Below, piece after piece: positions 17,897 through 26,630 of a DNA stretch of 60,398 nucleotides. The position numbers and the translations under genes were made by a program. Below the pieces are notes generated by a model. It made no database searches. It saw only the letters and a list, made by a program, of their open reading frames with translations, and was not told the DNA's origin. The stretch comes from Flavobacterium sp. (GTDB lineage: Bacteria > Bacteroidota > Bacteroidia > Flavobacteriales > Flavobacteriaceae). The stretch spans positions 1-60,398 of the forward strand of contig NZ_JAIXWA010000059.1 of assembly GCF_027482425.1 (NCBI RefSeq), in the 5' to 3' direction. Every line of letters starts with the position of its first letter. Positions within the stretch are counted from its first letter, which is position 1.

Positions 17897-19492
17897 ATGC
17901 CCACCGATTGTATCGAATACCGTGAATTGCCCCAATTTTCCGAACTTATTCGGGATTATTTGGATCAAAAGGCATCGGTACAACCGTTATACCATCGCTA
18001 TCCAAGCCTTCCTCATTTTGAAGCGCAATGCCAAGAAAAAGGAGCGCATTTCAGCACAGCCCTACGTGAAGGTTTAGTCACCGAGTGGCGTCGGCAATAC
18101 GAGGGATTTAGGCTTTCGGAAGCTTCTGAAGCGCACTTGAATGCCCTGCATGAACCCACTACATTTACGATTACGACCGGACACCAATTAAATTTGTTTA
18201 CGGGTCCTGTGTTTTTTTGGTATAAAATTATTTCTGTCATCAATCTTTGTAAAAGCTTACAAAAAACCTATCCCCACTATCGGTTTGTCCCTGTCTATTG
18301 GATGGCTACGGAAGACCATGATTTTGAGGAAATTCAATCTTTCCGATTGGGAGAAGTGAAGATAACGTGGCAGACTTCGCAACAAGGTGCTGTGGGTCGT
18401 TTTGTACTTGATGCCTCTTTTGAAGAGGTTCGAAATAGAATAAATGCCTCCTTTCCCGATGGCGAACGAGGGCAATTTTTGAAAGCTTTATTTCATGAAT
18501 CGTATGCTGAGGGTCGCACCTTGGCAGAAGCTACCCGCTACTTGGTGCACCAACTCTTTGATCAGGAAGGATTGCTCATTTTTGATGGGGATCAAACCTG
18601 GGGAAAAACAGCCTTTCTACCCTACGCTTTGCGGGAAATTCAAGAGCAAATCACGTATCAAGCCACTCAGGAAACACTCGAACTTATGACACCTTACAAA
18701 GCACAAGTGAATCCTAGAGAACTCAATTTATTTTATTTGGAGTCAGGAGTTCGGGAGCGACTCACACGAGAAGGCGATTGGATTGTTCGTCACGATAGTG
18801 GCATACGGTATTCACTTGAAGATTTCAAACGCCTTTGCCAAGAAAAACCCGAATGTTTGAGTCCGAATGTGTTGCTACGACCACTTTATCAAGAAATCGT
18901 ATTGCCCAATTTGGCCTATATTGGTGGAGGTGGAGAAATTGCGTACTGGTTGCAATTAAAAAAGCAATTTCACCAATTTGAGGTTCCCTTCCCTATATTG
19001 ATTTTACGTAATTCCGTACTTCATGCCACGGCGAAGCAAGCCAAAAAGGCAGGCAAACTGGGCGTTACCTTTACCGATTTGTTTCTCAGCACTTCGGATC
19101 TTCGCACCCGTGTGGTTCAAAAAATTCAAACCGTCTATTACGACTTTACGGCACAAAAGAACTTGTTGCAGGAACAGTTTGCCGCATTAGAGAAACTGGC
19201 TGTACAAACTGACCCCTCTTTTTTGGGCGCTGTAAAAGCTCAAACCCATAAGCAGCTCAAAGGATTGGAACATCTTGAAAAAAGATTACTTCGAGCAGAA
19301 AAAAAGAAGCATGAAACCCACCTCAATTCGGTTGAGGCGCTACAATGGGAATTATTCCCCAGTCGAGGATTGCAAGAACGCACGGCTAATTTTAGTACTT
19401 TTTATCTCGCTTATGGTCCCGAGTGGGCGTCCCGTTTATATACAGAACTGGATCCGCTTTACCCCTACTTTAGTGTGATGGTTTGGGATTAA
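17897..19492 (+). CDS. bshC: Bacillithiol biosynthesis cysteine-adding enzyme BshC
   Basis: 531 residues from the ATG at 17897. BshC adds cysteine to glucosaminyl-malate in the last step of bacillithiol synthesis. Family marks: TTGHQLNLFTGPVFFWYKIIS at about 93-113, VPVYWMATEDHDFEEI at about 131-146, and the C-terminal ANLAYIGGGGEIAYWLQLK-like stretch (LAYIGGGGEIAYWLQLKK) near 340. A coiled-coil region follows (about 415-480). The protein ends in the expected VMVWD. The other bacillithiol genes (bshA, bshB) are not in this window. Earlier in-frame codons from 17846 are less likely because they would precede the promoter box. Confidence 0.93.
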   Translation: MPTDCIEYRELPQFSELIRDYLDQKASVQPLYHRYPSLPHFEAQCQEKGAHFSTALREGLVTEWRRQYEGFRLSEASEAHLNALHEPTTFTITTGHQLNLFTGPVFFWYKIISVINLCKSLQKTYPHYRFVPVYWMATEDHDFEEIQSFRLGEVKITWQTSQQGAVGRFVLDASFEEVRNRINASFPDGERGQFLKALFHESYAEGRTLAEATRYLVHQLFDQEGLLIFDGDQTWGKTAFLPYALREIQEQITYQATQETLELMTPYKAQVNPRELNLFYLESGVRERLTREGDWIVRHDSGIRYSLEDFKRLCQEKPECLSPNVLLRPLYQEIVLPNLAYIGGGGEIAYWLQLKKQFHQFEVPFPILILRNSVLHATAKQAKKAGKLGVTFTDLFLSTSDLRTRVVQKIQTVYYDFTAQKNLLQEQFAALEKLAVQTDPSFLGAVKAQTHKQLKGLEHLEKRLLRAEKKKHETHLNSVEALQWELFPSRGLQERTANFSTFYLAYGPEWASRLYTELDPLYPYFSVMVWD

Positions 19493-19540
19493 TTTATAAA
19501 CACTACAACGTTATCGTGGGTAAATCCCAACTTTTAGATT

Positions 19541-19569
19541 TTGTAAATCAGCATTTTGCTTTAAATTTG
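19541..19569 (+). promoter_or_regulatory. Promoter for the three-repeat T9SS protein
   Basis: TTG at 19541-19543, an 18-base spacer, then TAAATTTG at 19562-19569, 23 bases before the ATG. One of the best matches in the window. A short AT palindrome (TTAAAATATTTAA) follows. Confidence 0.7.
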
Positions 19570-19592
19570 TTAAAATATTTAACAAAATCTAG

Positions 19593-20750
19593 ATGAAACT
19601 AAAACTACTTTTTACAACGTTGCTTGTTGCTGCTTTAAGTGCTTCAGCACAAACCATTTCTATTGTGGGAACTGGAGTCAATGGATGGCCTCCAACCAAT
19701 GGCCCAGAAATTACCTTGGCCAGTACCGACAATATTATTTACACGATCAATAATTTGGTGGTTACCACAGGAGCAGTTAAATTTCGTCAAGATTTTGGTT
19801 GGGCCAATAACTGGGGCGGTTCGACGTTTCCGAATGGAAATGGTGCTCCAAACGGGCAAGACATTCCAACATTAGCTGGAACGTACAATGTTACCTTTAA
19901 CCGATTAACAGGTGCGTACTCTTTTGTAGGCAACACAACAGCTCCATTGGTAGAGTTGTGGGGTCCAGCTGTTAATGCGCAATTGGGCTTTGGAGGTCCT
20001 GGTGTGGCCATGGCTACGACTAATGAAGTGAACTATACTTTATCAAACTTTGTATTTACTTCGGGTAATGCCTATTTCCGTTTGAATGGCAACAACAACC
20101 TAACCTTCGGCAGCACTGCATTTCCTTCAGGATTGGCTGTAGCCTCGGGACCAACTATTCCAGTAATTGGAAGAGAGTGGTATGTTACGTTTAACCGTAC
20201 GACTGGGCAATACAACTTTGAATTCCCTTTAGTTGGGCTATTGGGCTCTGCCTTAAACGGTTGGACTACAGATGTCGATATGAATACCACAGATGGATTT
20301 AATTATTCGTTGCAAGTGGCTTTAACGACTGGCGCTGTAAAATTCCGTAAAAACAATACTTGGGATGTGAATTGGGGTGGCAATGATTTCCCTTCTGGAA
20401 CAGCTACAAATAATGGAAACGATATCAATATTGCCACAGCGAGCACCTATTTGGTGCAGTTTGAACCGTTGACAGGTGCCTACAGTTTTACGGACTTGTT
20501 GAGTCAACCGACTTTTGTTACGCCAAGTTTCCAATTGACCTCCAATCCTACTTCAACGGCCTGGAATGTAGAAGGCAATACCGTAGTGGAAATGGTAGAA
20601 GTAATGGATTTAAGCGGTAAACAAGTTGGTATATACCGTCCGAATGCTACTTCTTTTTCGATAGAAGCCTCTCATTTGGTTACGGGAATGTATTTACTTA
20701 AAATGGTAAGCGCACAAGGAACACAAACATTGAAATCGATCAAAAATTAA
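19593..20750 (+). CDS. Secreted SusE/SusF-like three-repeat protein with T9SS sorting domain
   Basis: 385 residues with a signal peptide ending SASAQ. Three tandem modules of about 90 residues follow (about 21-112, 118-209, 212-299). Each opens with a GxxxNGW-like turn (IVGTGVNGW, LWGPAVNAQ, LLGSALNGW), has an AVKFR- or AYFR-type strand, and closes with a TFNRLTGAYSF-type strand. This resembles the carbohydrate-binding modules of SusE/SusF outer-membrane proteins. Residues about 312-385 look like a T9SS C-terminal domain (VEVMDLSGKQVGIY, VTGMYLLKMVS, TLKSIKN). It has its own promoter and terminator and no Sus genes beside it. Likely a surface or released glycan-binding protein; the ligand is unknown. 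Confidence 0.85.
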   Translation: MKLKLLFTTLLVAALSASAQTISIVGTGVNGWPPTNGPEITLASTDNIIYTINNLVVTTGAVKFRQDFGWANNWGGSTFPNGNGAPNGQDIPTLAGTYNVTFNRLTGAYSFVGNTTAPLVELWGPAVNAQLGFGGPGVAMATTNEVNYTLSNFVFTSGNAYFRLNGNNNLTFGSTAFPSGLAVASGPTIPVIGREWYVTFNRTTGQYNFEFPLVGLLGSALNGWTTDVDMNTTDGFNYSLQVALTTGAVKFRKNNTWDVNWGGNDFPSGTATNNGNDINIATASTYLVQFEPLTGAYSFTDLLSQPTFVTPSFQLTSNPTSTAWNVEGNTVVEMVEVMDLSGKQVGIYRPNATSFSIEASHLVTGMYLLKMVSAQGTQTLKSIKN

Positions 20751-20769
20751 ATATTGAGTTACGTTAGAA

Positions 20770-20806
20770 AAAATCTCCAACGGGCAACTGTTGGGGATTT
20801 TTTATT
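20770..20806 (+). terminator. Terminator after the three-repeat protein
   Basis: Stem AAATCTCCAAC / GTTGGGGATTT (one G-U pair) around GGGCAACT-type loop, then a T-rich run. Confidence 0.8.
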
Positions 20807-20844
20807 TTATGGTGAAATGATTTCCGATTTCTGAATCAAAACAC

Positions 20845-20852
20845 TACTTTTG
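20845..20852 (+). promoter_or_regulatory. -7 box TACTTTTG for ndk
   Basis: Exact TAnnTTTG match 24 bases before the ndk ATG at 20877, which supports that start over the in-frame ATG at 20850 inside the box. Confidence 0.6.
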
Positions 20853-20876
20853 CACCCGAAAATTAATACTTACACA

Positions 20877-21296
20877 ATGGCAGGTACAAGAACATTTACC
20901 ATGATTAAGCCGGATGCGGTTGAAAAAGGCCACATCGGTGGGATTTTAAATATGATTACTGAAGGTGGATTCAGAATCGTAGCGATGAAGTTAACGCAAT
21001 TGACGGTAGCCGATGCGCAACAATTCTATGCCATTCACAAAGAGCGTCCGTTCTTTGGGGAATTGGTAGAATTCATGACACGCGGTCCGATTGTGGCAGC
21101 AATTTTAGAAAAAGACAATGCGGTTGAAGATTTCCGTACCTTGATTGGAGCGACCAATCCAGCGGAGGCTGCGGAAGGAACCATCCGTAAAAAATATGCA
21201 ACCTCTATCGGGGAGAACGCCGTTCACGGTTCGGACTCGGATGAGAATGCAGCAATTGAAGGGGCTTTCCACTTTGCAGGAAGAGAGCAGTTTTAA
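20877..21296 (+). CDS. ndk: Nucleoside diphosphate kinase
   Basis: 139 residues. Transfers the terminal phosphate between nucleoside tri- and diphosphates through a phosphohistidine. Family signatures: [16 protein letters not shown] at 6-21, the [21 protein letters not shown] stretch at 57-77, the nucleotide site [22 protein letters not shown] at 87-108 and the active site NAVHGSDS with H117. The length is standard. It is monocistronic with its own promoter and a perfect terminator. Confidence 0.98.
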   Translation: MAGTRTFTMIKPDAVEKGHIGGILNMITEGGFRIVAMKLTQLTVADAQQFYAIHKERPFFGELVEFMTRGPIVAAILEKDNAVEDFRTLIGATNPAEAAEGTIRKKYATSIGENAVHGSDSDENAAIEGAFHFAGREQF

Positions 21297-21316
21297 TTCA
21301 AAACAGATTACAAGAC

Positions 21317-21348
21317 AAAGCCGATGATTTTTCATCGGCTTTTTTTGT
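21317..21348 (+). terminator. Terminator after ndk
   Basis: Perfect eleven-pair stem AAAGCCGATGA / TCATCGGCTTT with a TTTT loop and a long T run. Confidence 0.9.
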
Positions 21349-21380
21349 ATTGAAATACCTAGGTTCGTTCTAGCCCTGAA

Positions 21381-21429
21381 CTACCTATCGGCAGACAGGT
21401 AGCACGTCATCCTCCCGACCCTTCGGGAG
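21381..21429. repeat. Double hairpin in the ndk-DUF721 spacer
   Basis: Two adjacent hairpins: CTACCTATC / GACAGGTAG (nine positions, one mismatch, loop GGCA) at 21381-21402 and the perfect CTCCCGA / TCGGGAG (loop CCCT) at 21412-21429. Neither has a T run on either side, so they do not look like terminators. They may be a decayed interspersed repeat of the kind that litters Flavobacteria spacers. Confidence 0.6.
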
Positions 21430-21487
21430 ATAAAGCGGATTGCAGGAAGGAAGTTGTTATGAAGGTGAGGTTGATGCTTCTTAACCA

Positions 21488-21781
21488 TTAACGCAACACC
21501 AATTCTTTAATACATTCTTTACCTAAGGCTTCGTTGAGCATGGATATAATTTTCTGTTTGCCGTGGCTTAGTTCTTCGCGTAATACGGCGGAGGAAAGTG
21601 TAACATAGAGCGTACTACCTTTAAGAACGACCTCGCGGGTGTAGCTATTCACTCCGTTGCCCAAAAGGCTGCGCCACACCTGCTCGGCATCGACGCGATC
21701 GAGTCCCGCCTCCAGTTTATGCGTCTGTACGAAGGCTTTTAACACTTCGGCAAGTGAATTTTCATTACTTTGACGTTTCAT
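21488..21781 (-). CDS. DUF721 (DciA-like) protein
   Basis: 97 residues. The domain spans almost the whole protein: LAEVLKAFVQTHKLEAGLDRVDAEQVWRSLLG, then LKGSTLYVTLSSAVLREELSHGKQKIISMLNEALG. Proteins with this domain include DciA, which helps load the replicative helicase; here the short form has only the core domain, so this is a family statement, not a demonstrated role. It sits two bases after the upstream lipoprotein gene, so the two are co-transcribed. Confidence 0.9.
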   Translation of the reverse strand: MKRQSNENSLAEVLKAFVQTHKLEAGLDRVDAEQVWRSLLGNGVNSYTREVVLKGSTLYVTLSSAVLREELSHGKQKIISMLNEALGKECIKELVLR

Positions 21782-21783
21782 TG

Positions 21784-22209
21784 TTACTTTCGAGAGAAGG
21801 GTTTGAATTTCTTGTATCGGTATTCGATATTATCGCCGTTTTTAAGCACAAGCACCGAGTCAGTAAGTTTGACTAGAGCCTCTTTCCAACGCCCATAATC
21901 GGTTTGATAATGCAGGTACAAGGTAGCATTGGAGTCCTTTAGTGTAATTTTTTCTTGCAACGTATTGGTGCGAAATGTTCCGTCGAGTTGCGGCATCACT
22001 TTTTGACGAAAACCCGATTTACCTTTGATTTGAATATAATCGACTGTGGTGCTCGCTTTATAGTCAATCGGTTCTCCTTCTGGATGTTCGGCTTTGGTAA
22101 TTTCCCAATAGCCATTTAATTTAACTAAATCTTTTTCGGGAATGGGAGAGGAACATGCGGACAAAAACACGCCAATTACCCCTAAAATTAAGCTTTTTTT
22201 CATAATCAT
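21784..22209 (-). CDS. Lipocalin-like lipoprotein, function unknown
   Basis: 141 residues with a lipoprotein signal (MKKSLILGVIGVFLSAC; lipobox LSAC). The mature part looks like a small beta-barrel: LNGYWEITKAEHPEG at about 32-46 is the start typical of lipocalin-like domains, followed by alternating strands ending NIEYRYKKFKPF. Function unknown; such proteins are common next to DUF721 genes in Flavobacteria. Start may be the ATG at 22209 or the second Met. Confidence 0.82.
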   Translation of the reverse strand: MIMKKSLILGVIGVFLSACSSPIPEKDLVKLNGYWEITKAEHPEGEPIDYKASTTVDYIQIKGKSGFRQKVMPQLDGTFRTNTLQEKITLKDSNATLYLHYQTDYGRWKEALVKLTDSVLVLKNGDNIEYRYKKFKPFSRK

Positions 22210-22220
22210 TCTAAAAACCT

Positions 22221-22257
22221 AAAGGTATCGATTTTATGCAATATTCTAATACCTTTG
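22221..22257. promoter_or_regulatory. Divergent promoter region with 8-bp inverted repeat
   Basis: AAAGGTAT at 22221-22228 and ATACCTTT at 22249-22256 form an inverted repeat. The right arm includes TACCTTTG (22250-22257), a -7 box for the serine hydrolase. The left arm read on the minus strand gives TACCTTTA, a near -7 box for the lipoprotein gene. The two promoters thus face away from each other. Confidence 0.5.
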
Positions 22258-22305
22258 ATTAAACCTTTTTCGCCAAAAAGACTCTAACCTTAAAAATCTT
22301 TAACC

Positions 22306-23388
22306 ATGAAAAAAATAGCCTGCGTTTCGTTGCTTTTCAGCAGTTTGTTATTGACCGTTTCGTGTTCGGATTCGGACAGTACCAGTCAAACGCCTCCCGA
22401 GGAAACCATGTATTTTCCGCCCAGTGACGGAAGTAATACGTGGGAAACGCAATCGGTGGCCGGTTTGGGTTGGAATCAAGCGGCGGTGCAACCATTGGTC
22501 GATTATTTGACTTTGAAAAACACCAAATCGTTTATTATTTTGGTTAACGGTCGCATTGTCATGGAGTACTATTTGAACGGTCACAGCGCTACCACGCCAT
22601 GGTATTGGGCAAGTGCAGGGAAAACGCTGACGGCAGCTGTTACAGGGATTGCACAACAAGAGGGTTTGCTCAACATTAATAATAAAGTATCTGATTATTT
22701 GGGGACAGGCTGGACGAGTGCTCCATTGGCCAAAGAGAATTTGATTACATGCAAAAATTTGTTATCGATGAATTCGGGCTTGGATGACAGCATGGGTGAT
22801 AGTGTGAATCCGTCCAATTTATTGTACGTCGCCGATGCGGGAACGCGGTGGGCCTATCACAATGTCTATATAAAATTACAGGATGTGGTTGCTGCCGTGA
22901 GTGGCCAATCGTGGAGTACGTATTTTAACACCAAACTTCGGGACCGTATCGGAATGACCGGTGGCGCTTGGATTGCCAGTGGTGATGATTTAAGTGTGTA
23001 TTGGAGTACTACGCGAAATATGGCGCGGTTTGGTCTTTTGGCGTTAAATAAAGGAAAATGGAATGGCGTGCAAGTCGTCAATGAAGCGTTTTTTAATGAA
23101 GCGGTGAATACGTCCCAAAATTTAAATCAGGCTTACGGCTATATGTGGTGGTTAAATGGAAAATCAACGTATCGATTGCCGCAAACCCAATTCGTATTTA
23201 ACGGTTCGATTATTCCCAACGGCCCTACTGACATGTATTGTGCGTTGGGGAAAAACGATCAAAAAATATATGTGGTTCCAAGTAAAAAGATGGTGGTCAT
23301 ACGAATGGGAGAGGCTGCAGATGCGGTGAATATGGCTTTATCGGATTTTGATGATACGTTATGGACAAAAATAAATGCGCTTTTTTAG
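22306..23388 (+). CDS. Serine hydrolase of the beta-lactamase class C/DD-peptidase fold, lipoprotein
   Basis: 360 residues. The signal peptide ends in LLTVSC with Cys20 as the lipidated residue. The active site shows SxxK as SAGK at 103-106 (catalytic S103, K106) and the YxN motif YHN at 184-186. The third motif usually HxG/KTG is not clear in its normal place. The family includes esterases, D-amino-peptide hydrolases and beta-lactamase-like enzymes; I would not call it a resistance gene. A WYWASAGKTLTAA start of the helix is typical for the esterase-like branch. It is anchored in the envelope facing the periplasm or outside. Confidence 0.88.
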   Translation: MKKIACVSLLFSSLLLTVSCSDSDSTSQTPPEETMYFPPSDGSNTWETQSVAGLGWNQAAVQPLVDYLTLKNTKSFIILVNGRIVMEYYLNGHSATTPWYWASAGKTLTAAVTGIAQQEGLLNINNKVSDYLGTGWTSAPLAKENLITCKNLLSMNSGLDDSMGDSVNPSNLLYVADAGTRWAYHNVYIKLQDVVAAVSGQSWSTYFNTKLRDRIGMTGGAWIASGDDLSVYWSTTRNMARFGLLALNKGKWNGVQVVNEAFFNEAVNTSQNLNQAYGYMWWLNGKSTYRLPQTQFVFNGSIIPNGPTDMYCALGKNDQKIYVVPSKKMVVIRMGEAADAVNMALSDFDDTLWTKINALF

Positions 23389-23400
23389 GCGCATTTTTTA
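23372..23400. terminator. Bidirectional terminator overlapping the hydrolase stop codon
   Basis: Stem AATGCGC / GCGCATT with a T-rich loop and a downstream T run; the stop codon TAG (23386-23388) lies in the hairpin. It separates two convergent genes. Confidence 0.7.
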
Positions 23401-23595
23401 TTTGGTTTTAAAAAGAACGCGATCGAAAAAACGAATCAAACCTGAAATCAGGAAAAAGAAGGCGATGAGTTGCATCCCCATGGCGATATCGGTAAAATGT
23501 CCTTCCACGAGTTTGGATAACAGTCCAATCCCGAAGCTCAAGAGAATCAGAATTAGGAAAGGTACATTACGATACCAATAAATGACTTTCTTCAT
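23398..23595 (-). CDS. Small two-helix membrane protein, function unknown
   Basis: 65 residues. Two hydrophobic segments (VPFLILILLSFGIGLLSKL at about 11-29 and IAMGMQLIAFFFLISGLI at about 37-54) separated by a short polar loop, with basic ends (MKKVIYWYRN; RFFDRVLFKTK). No known domain recognised. It starts two bases after the ftsY stop, so it is probably co-transcribed. Confidence 0.75.
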   Translation of the reverse strand: MKKVIYWYRNVPFLILILLSFGIGLLSKLVEGHFTDIAMGMQLIAFFFLISGLIRFFDRVLFKTK

Positions 23596-23596
23596 G

Positions 23597-24550
23597 TTAT
23601 GCGAAAAAACTATCTACAAATTCGTATTTATTGAACACTTGTAAATCATTGATCCCTTCGCCTACTCCAATATACTTTACCGGTATTTGAAACTGATCGG
23701 AGATACCAATGACTACGCCTCCTTTGGCGGTACCGTCCAATTTGGTGACCGCTAAACAACTCACTTCGGTGGCAGCCGTAAACTGTTTGGCTTGTTCAAA
23801 TGCGTTCTGACCTGTGGAGCCATCCAATACTAAAAGTACATCGTGTGGGGCATCGGGAACAACTTTTTGCATTACTTTTTTCACTTTGGACAATTCGTTC
23901 ATTAAGCCTACTTTATTGTGCAAACGTCCCGCAGTATCGATAATGACCACATCCGCTTTTTGAGCTACAGCCGATTGTAACGTATCAAATGCCACGGAGG
24001 CTGGATCGGAACCCATTTGTTGTTTTACAATAGAGACACCAACCCGATCGGCCCAGATTTGCAATTGATCGATAGCCGCAGCGCGAAAAGTATCGGCAGC
24101 TCCGAGTACAACTTGGTGACCGGCTTTTTTGAATTGATGAGCCAATTTTCCAATAGTGGTAGTTTTTCCTACCCCGTTGACACCAACGACCATGATAACA
24201 TAGGGCCGTGAGGTTATGGGTATGACAAACTCGGTTTCTTCACCCGATTGTGTTTCGGAAAGCAAGCCTGCGATTTCTTCGCGTAAAAGTTGATTCAATT
24301 CATCGGTTCCAAGATATTTGTCTTGGGCCACACGTTCTTCAATACGCTCGATAATTTTAAGGGTTGTATTGACGCCAACATCGGAGGAAACAAGAATTTC
24401 TTCCAAATTATCCAATACCTCATCATCGACTTTAGACTTTCCCGCAACGGCTTTGGTAAGTTTAGAAAAAAAACTTGTTTTCGTTTTTTCTAAACCTTTG
24501 TCTAAGGTTTCTTTTTTCTCGGATGAAAATATGCGTTTAAAAAAGCTCAT
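23597..24550 (-). CDS. ftsY: Signal recognition particle receptor FtsY
   Basis: 317 residues. GTPase that docks the SRP-ribosome complex at the membrane. The N domain (about 1-95) is followed by the NG GTPase domain: P-loop GVNGVGKTTTIGKLA at about 123-137, DTFRAAAIDQL at about 154-164, DTAGR (G3) near 204 and TKLDGTAKGG (G4) near 270. The acidic N-terminal A domain of E. coli is absent, as expected for Bacteroidota. It has its own promoter immediately upstream of the terminator of the DUF4295 gene. Confidence 0.97.
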   Translation of the reverse strand: MSFFKRIFSSEKKETLDKGLEKTKTSFFSKLTKAVAGKSKVDDEVLDNLEEILVSSDVGVNTTLKIIERIEERVAQDKYLGTDELNQLLREEIAGLLSETQSGEETEFVIPITSRPYVIMVVGVNGVGKTTTIGKLAHQFKKAGHQVVLGAADTFRAAAIDQLQIWADRVGVSIVKQQMGSDPASVAFDTLQSAVAQKADVVIIDTAGRLHNKVGLMNELSKVKKVMQKVVPDAPHDVLLVLDGSTGQNAFEQAKQFTAATEVSCLAVTKLDGTAKGGVVIGISDQFQIPVKYIGVGEGINDLQVFNKYEFVDSFFA

Positions 24551-24582
24551 ACGGAACTACAACTACGGTGAATTTTGTTTGA

Positions 24583-24610
24583 CAAATATAAATAAAAAAG
24601 CTACTTTCAA
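24583..24610 (-). promoter_or_regulatory. Promoter for ftsY
   Basis: Minus strand: TTG at 24610-24608, a 17-base spacer, then TATATTTG at 24590-24583. The -33 element lies inside the hairpin of the upstream terminator, so promoter and terminator overlap. The ATG of ftsY is 33 bases downstream. Confidence 0.65.
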
Positions 24611-24624
24611 GAGAAAGTAGCTTT
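24591..24624 (-). terminator. Terminator of the rpmB-rpmG-DUF4295 unit
   Basis: Perfect twelve-pair stem AAAGCTACTTTC / GAAAGTAGCTTT with loop AAGA (24597-24624), followed on the minus strand by a T-rich run. Confidence 0.85.
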
Positions 24625-24647
24625 AATATATTCGGGTTCACTTCTGA

Positions 24648-24800
24648 CTATTTCTTTTTCAAATACTCATCAACTTCTTCAGGAGACATGATCGCCTCTA
24701 CGAAAGTGTAAGCACCTGTTTTAGGAGATTTTACCATTTTAATGGCTTTAGTTAATCTCTTTGAAGCGGTTTGTAACGTTGCTACGGTTTTCTTTGCCAT
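24648..24800 (-). CDS. DUF4295 small basic protein
   Basis: 50 residues, ATG at 24800: begins MAKKTVATLQ, continues TASKRLTKAIKMVKSPKTGA and ends in EEVDEYLKKK. DUF4295 proteins of about 50 residues are specific to Bacteroidota and lie after rpmG in the same order as here, which suggests a ribosome-linked role. Function is not known. It follows the L33 gene by 46 bases. Confidence 0.92.
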   Translation of the reverse strand: MAKKTVATLQTASKRLTKAIKMVKSPKTGAYTFVEAIMSPEEVDEYLKKK

Positions 24801-24846
24801 GATTCAAAAGGGTATTTGAAATTTTTAAAACAATAAAAATCTCGTA

Positions 24847-25029
24847 TTATTTAATTTCTTTATGTACAGTCATTCGCTTTAAGATCGGATTGAATTTTTT
24901 CAATTCCATACGATCGGGCGTATTTTTTTTGTTCTTCTTCGTGATATAACGAGACGTACCAGGCATACCTGATTCTTTGTGCTCAGTACATTCTAAGATT
25001 ACTTGGATTCTATTACCTTTCTTTGCCAT
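24847..25029 (-). CDS. rpmG: 50S ribosomal protein L33
   Basis: 60 residues. Begins [20 protein letters not shown] and contains the conserved [22 protein letters not shown] stretch with the KNTP turn. Only one cysteine (C14) is present, so this is the zinc-free form. It lies 25 bases after rpmB. Large-subunit protein near the E site. Confidence 0.97.
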   Translation of the reverse strand: MAKKGNRIQVILECTEHKESGMPGTSRYITKKNKKNTPDRMELKKFNPILKRMTVHKEIK

Positions 25030-25054
25030 TGTCTTTAATATTAAGGATTACCGA

Positions 25055-25288
25055 TTAAATAAAGCCTTTTGCTTTTGCATCTTTCAATACAGCTGCAATG
25101 CCTTTTTTGTTGATTGTTTTAATCGTTGATGCAGCTACACGTAAGGTAACCCATCTATCTTCTTCAGCAAGGTAGAAACGTTTTTTAACTAAGTTCACAG
25201 AAAACTTTCGTTTCGTTTTGTTCATCGCGTGAGAAACGTTGTTTCCAACCATCGCTCTCTTACCTGTAAGGTCACAAACTCTTGACAT
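25055..25288 (-). CDS. rpmB: 50S ribosomal protein L28
   Basis: 77 residues. Signature [29 protein letters not shown] at the N-terminus, then [17 protein letters not shown]. First gene of the L28-L33-DUF4295 set. Upstream on the minus strand a TTTCTTTGCACC stretch resembles the -7 region of Bacteroidota ribosomal promoters but deviates from TAnnTTTG by one base. Confidence 0.97.
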   Translation of the reverse strand: MSRVCDLTGKRAMVGNNVSHAMNKTKRKFSVNLVKKRFYLAEEDRWVTLRVAASTIKTINKKGIAAVLKDAKAKGFI

Positions 25289-25361
25289 TATGCTTTTCTT
25301 TTATCGTTATTCAAAATCAGGGTGCAAAGAAACAAAAAAGAAACATTAAAAAAAAAAAAAA

Positions 25362-26612
25362 TTAGAGATTTTTTAAAATTTCTTTTTGCAGCATTTCCAA
25401 GGCTTTAACGGTGGCTCGGTCCACTACTTTTTCACGGGGTTGACCAAAATTAAAGCGCTCAACGACAACCTCTTGTGGGGTAGCCAACGCAATAAAAACG
25501 GTTCCCACTTCGGCATCCGATTCACCTTTTTGGGGTCCGGCATTACCGGTTGTTGCCAAAGCATAATCCGATTGCATTTGCGCTTGCACTCCCAAAGCCA
25601 TCGCTTGCGCCACCTCGGCACTTACAACAGTATGGGCAGCAATCAGCTGAGGATCGACACCCAAGAGCTTTGTTTTTATTTCGGTCGCATAACTCACTAC
25701 ACTTCCTTTAAAATACGTAGAGGCCCCAGAAACTGACGTAAGCAGCTGGGCTATTTTCCCTCCTGTGCAACTTTCGGCGGTAGCCAACGTTTGTCCCCTT
25801 TGACTTAACAATCGGCCTACCACCACTTCTATCGTTTCCTCTTCGTCAAATCCAACCAATATATCGCTAATCAGTGGGCTAACCGCTGCCACTGCTAGAG
25901 CCACCGCTTCTTCCAATTGTTTTAAATCGGTTCCTCGAGCGGTAAGACGCAAGCGTACGCGCCCTGGAGCGGGTAAATAAGCTAGTTTTATGGATTCAGG
26001 CAATTGATTTTCCCAGGCCTCAATGCGCTCTGCGATAACACTTTCGCCCAAGCCATACGTTAATAAGGTTTTGTGAAGAATATAAGGACGTTGGTATTCG
26101 GCGGCAATCTTGGGTATTACTTGTTGTTCCATCAAATGTTTCATCTCATAGGGTACGCCAGGCATCGAGATAAATACCGTTTGCTCTTTTTGAATCCACA
26201 TGCCCGGAGCCGTACCTACAGCATTGAAAAGCACTTGCGCCTTTGAAGGAACTAAAGCCTGATCCTTGTTCAACTGTGAAGCAGGTCGTTGCAGTACTTT
26301 CTCGATGAGTGCAACTACATGCTGTTCAACATCGGTGTTGCGCACCAATGTGTCTTCAAAATAGTCAGCCAAGGTTTTTTTGGTGATGTCATCTTTGGTA
26401 GGACCCAAACCTCCTGTCATCACTACAAAATCGACTTGATTCTGATAGGCCGAAAAGGTTTGTAGTAAAGCTTCCCGTTGATCACTTATCGAACGCATTT
26501 CCACTGTTTGCACCCCAATTCGATCCAAGGCCTTAGCGATATATGTTGAATTGGTATCAGCGATTTGCCCAATAAGGATTTCATCTCCAATGGTAACAAT
26601 GGCAGCTTTCAT
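25362..26612 (-). CDS. cinA: CinA-family protein (MoaB/MogA-like and NMN amidohydrolase domains)
   Basis: 416 residues. The N-terminal molybdopterin-binding-like domain begins [21 protein letters not shown] and has the [15 protein letters not shown] motif near 66-80. The C-terminal CinA domain begins about 255 ([27 protein letters not shown]) with the catalytic serine in ESCTGG, and later GNAGPQKGE. The domain is a nicotinamide-mononucleotide deamidase in other bacteria, salvaging NAD. It lies 18 bases after the Hpt gene on the same strand and 73 bases before rpmB, with a poly-A/T tract between. Confidence 0.93.
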   Translation of the reverse strand: MKAAIVTIGDEILIGQIADTNSTYIAKALDRIGVQTVEMRSISDQREALLQTFSAYQNQVDFVVMTGGLGPTKDDITKKTLADYFEDTLVRNTDVEQHVVALIEKVLQRPASQLNKDQALVPSKAQVLFNAVGTAPGMWIQKEQTVFISMPGVPYEMKHLMEQQVIPKIAAEYQRPYILHKTLLTYGLGESVIAERIEAWENQLPESIKLAYLPAPGRVRLRLTARGTDLKQLEEAVALAVAAVSPLISDILVGFDEEETIEVVVGRLLSQRGQTLATAESCTGGKIAQLLTSVSGASTYFKGSVVSYATEIKTKLLGVDPQLIAAHTVVSAEVAQAMALGVQAQMQSDYALATTGNAGPQKGESDAEVGTVFIALATPQEVVVERFNFGQPREKVVDRATVKALEMLQKEILKNL

Positions 26613-26630
26613 GGGTAACTAAATGTTCGA

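Noticed and set aside
22306..23388. Beta-lactamase resistance gene
   Set aside because: The SxxK and YxN motifs fit the broad serine hydrolase fold; no specific resistance features are present.
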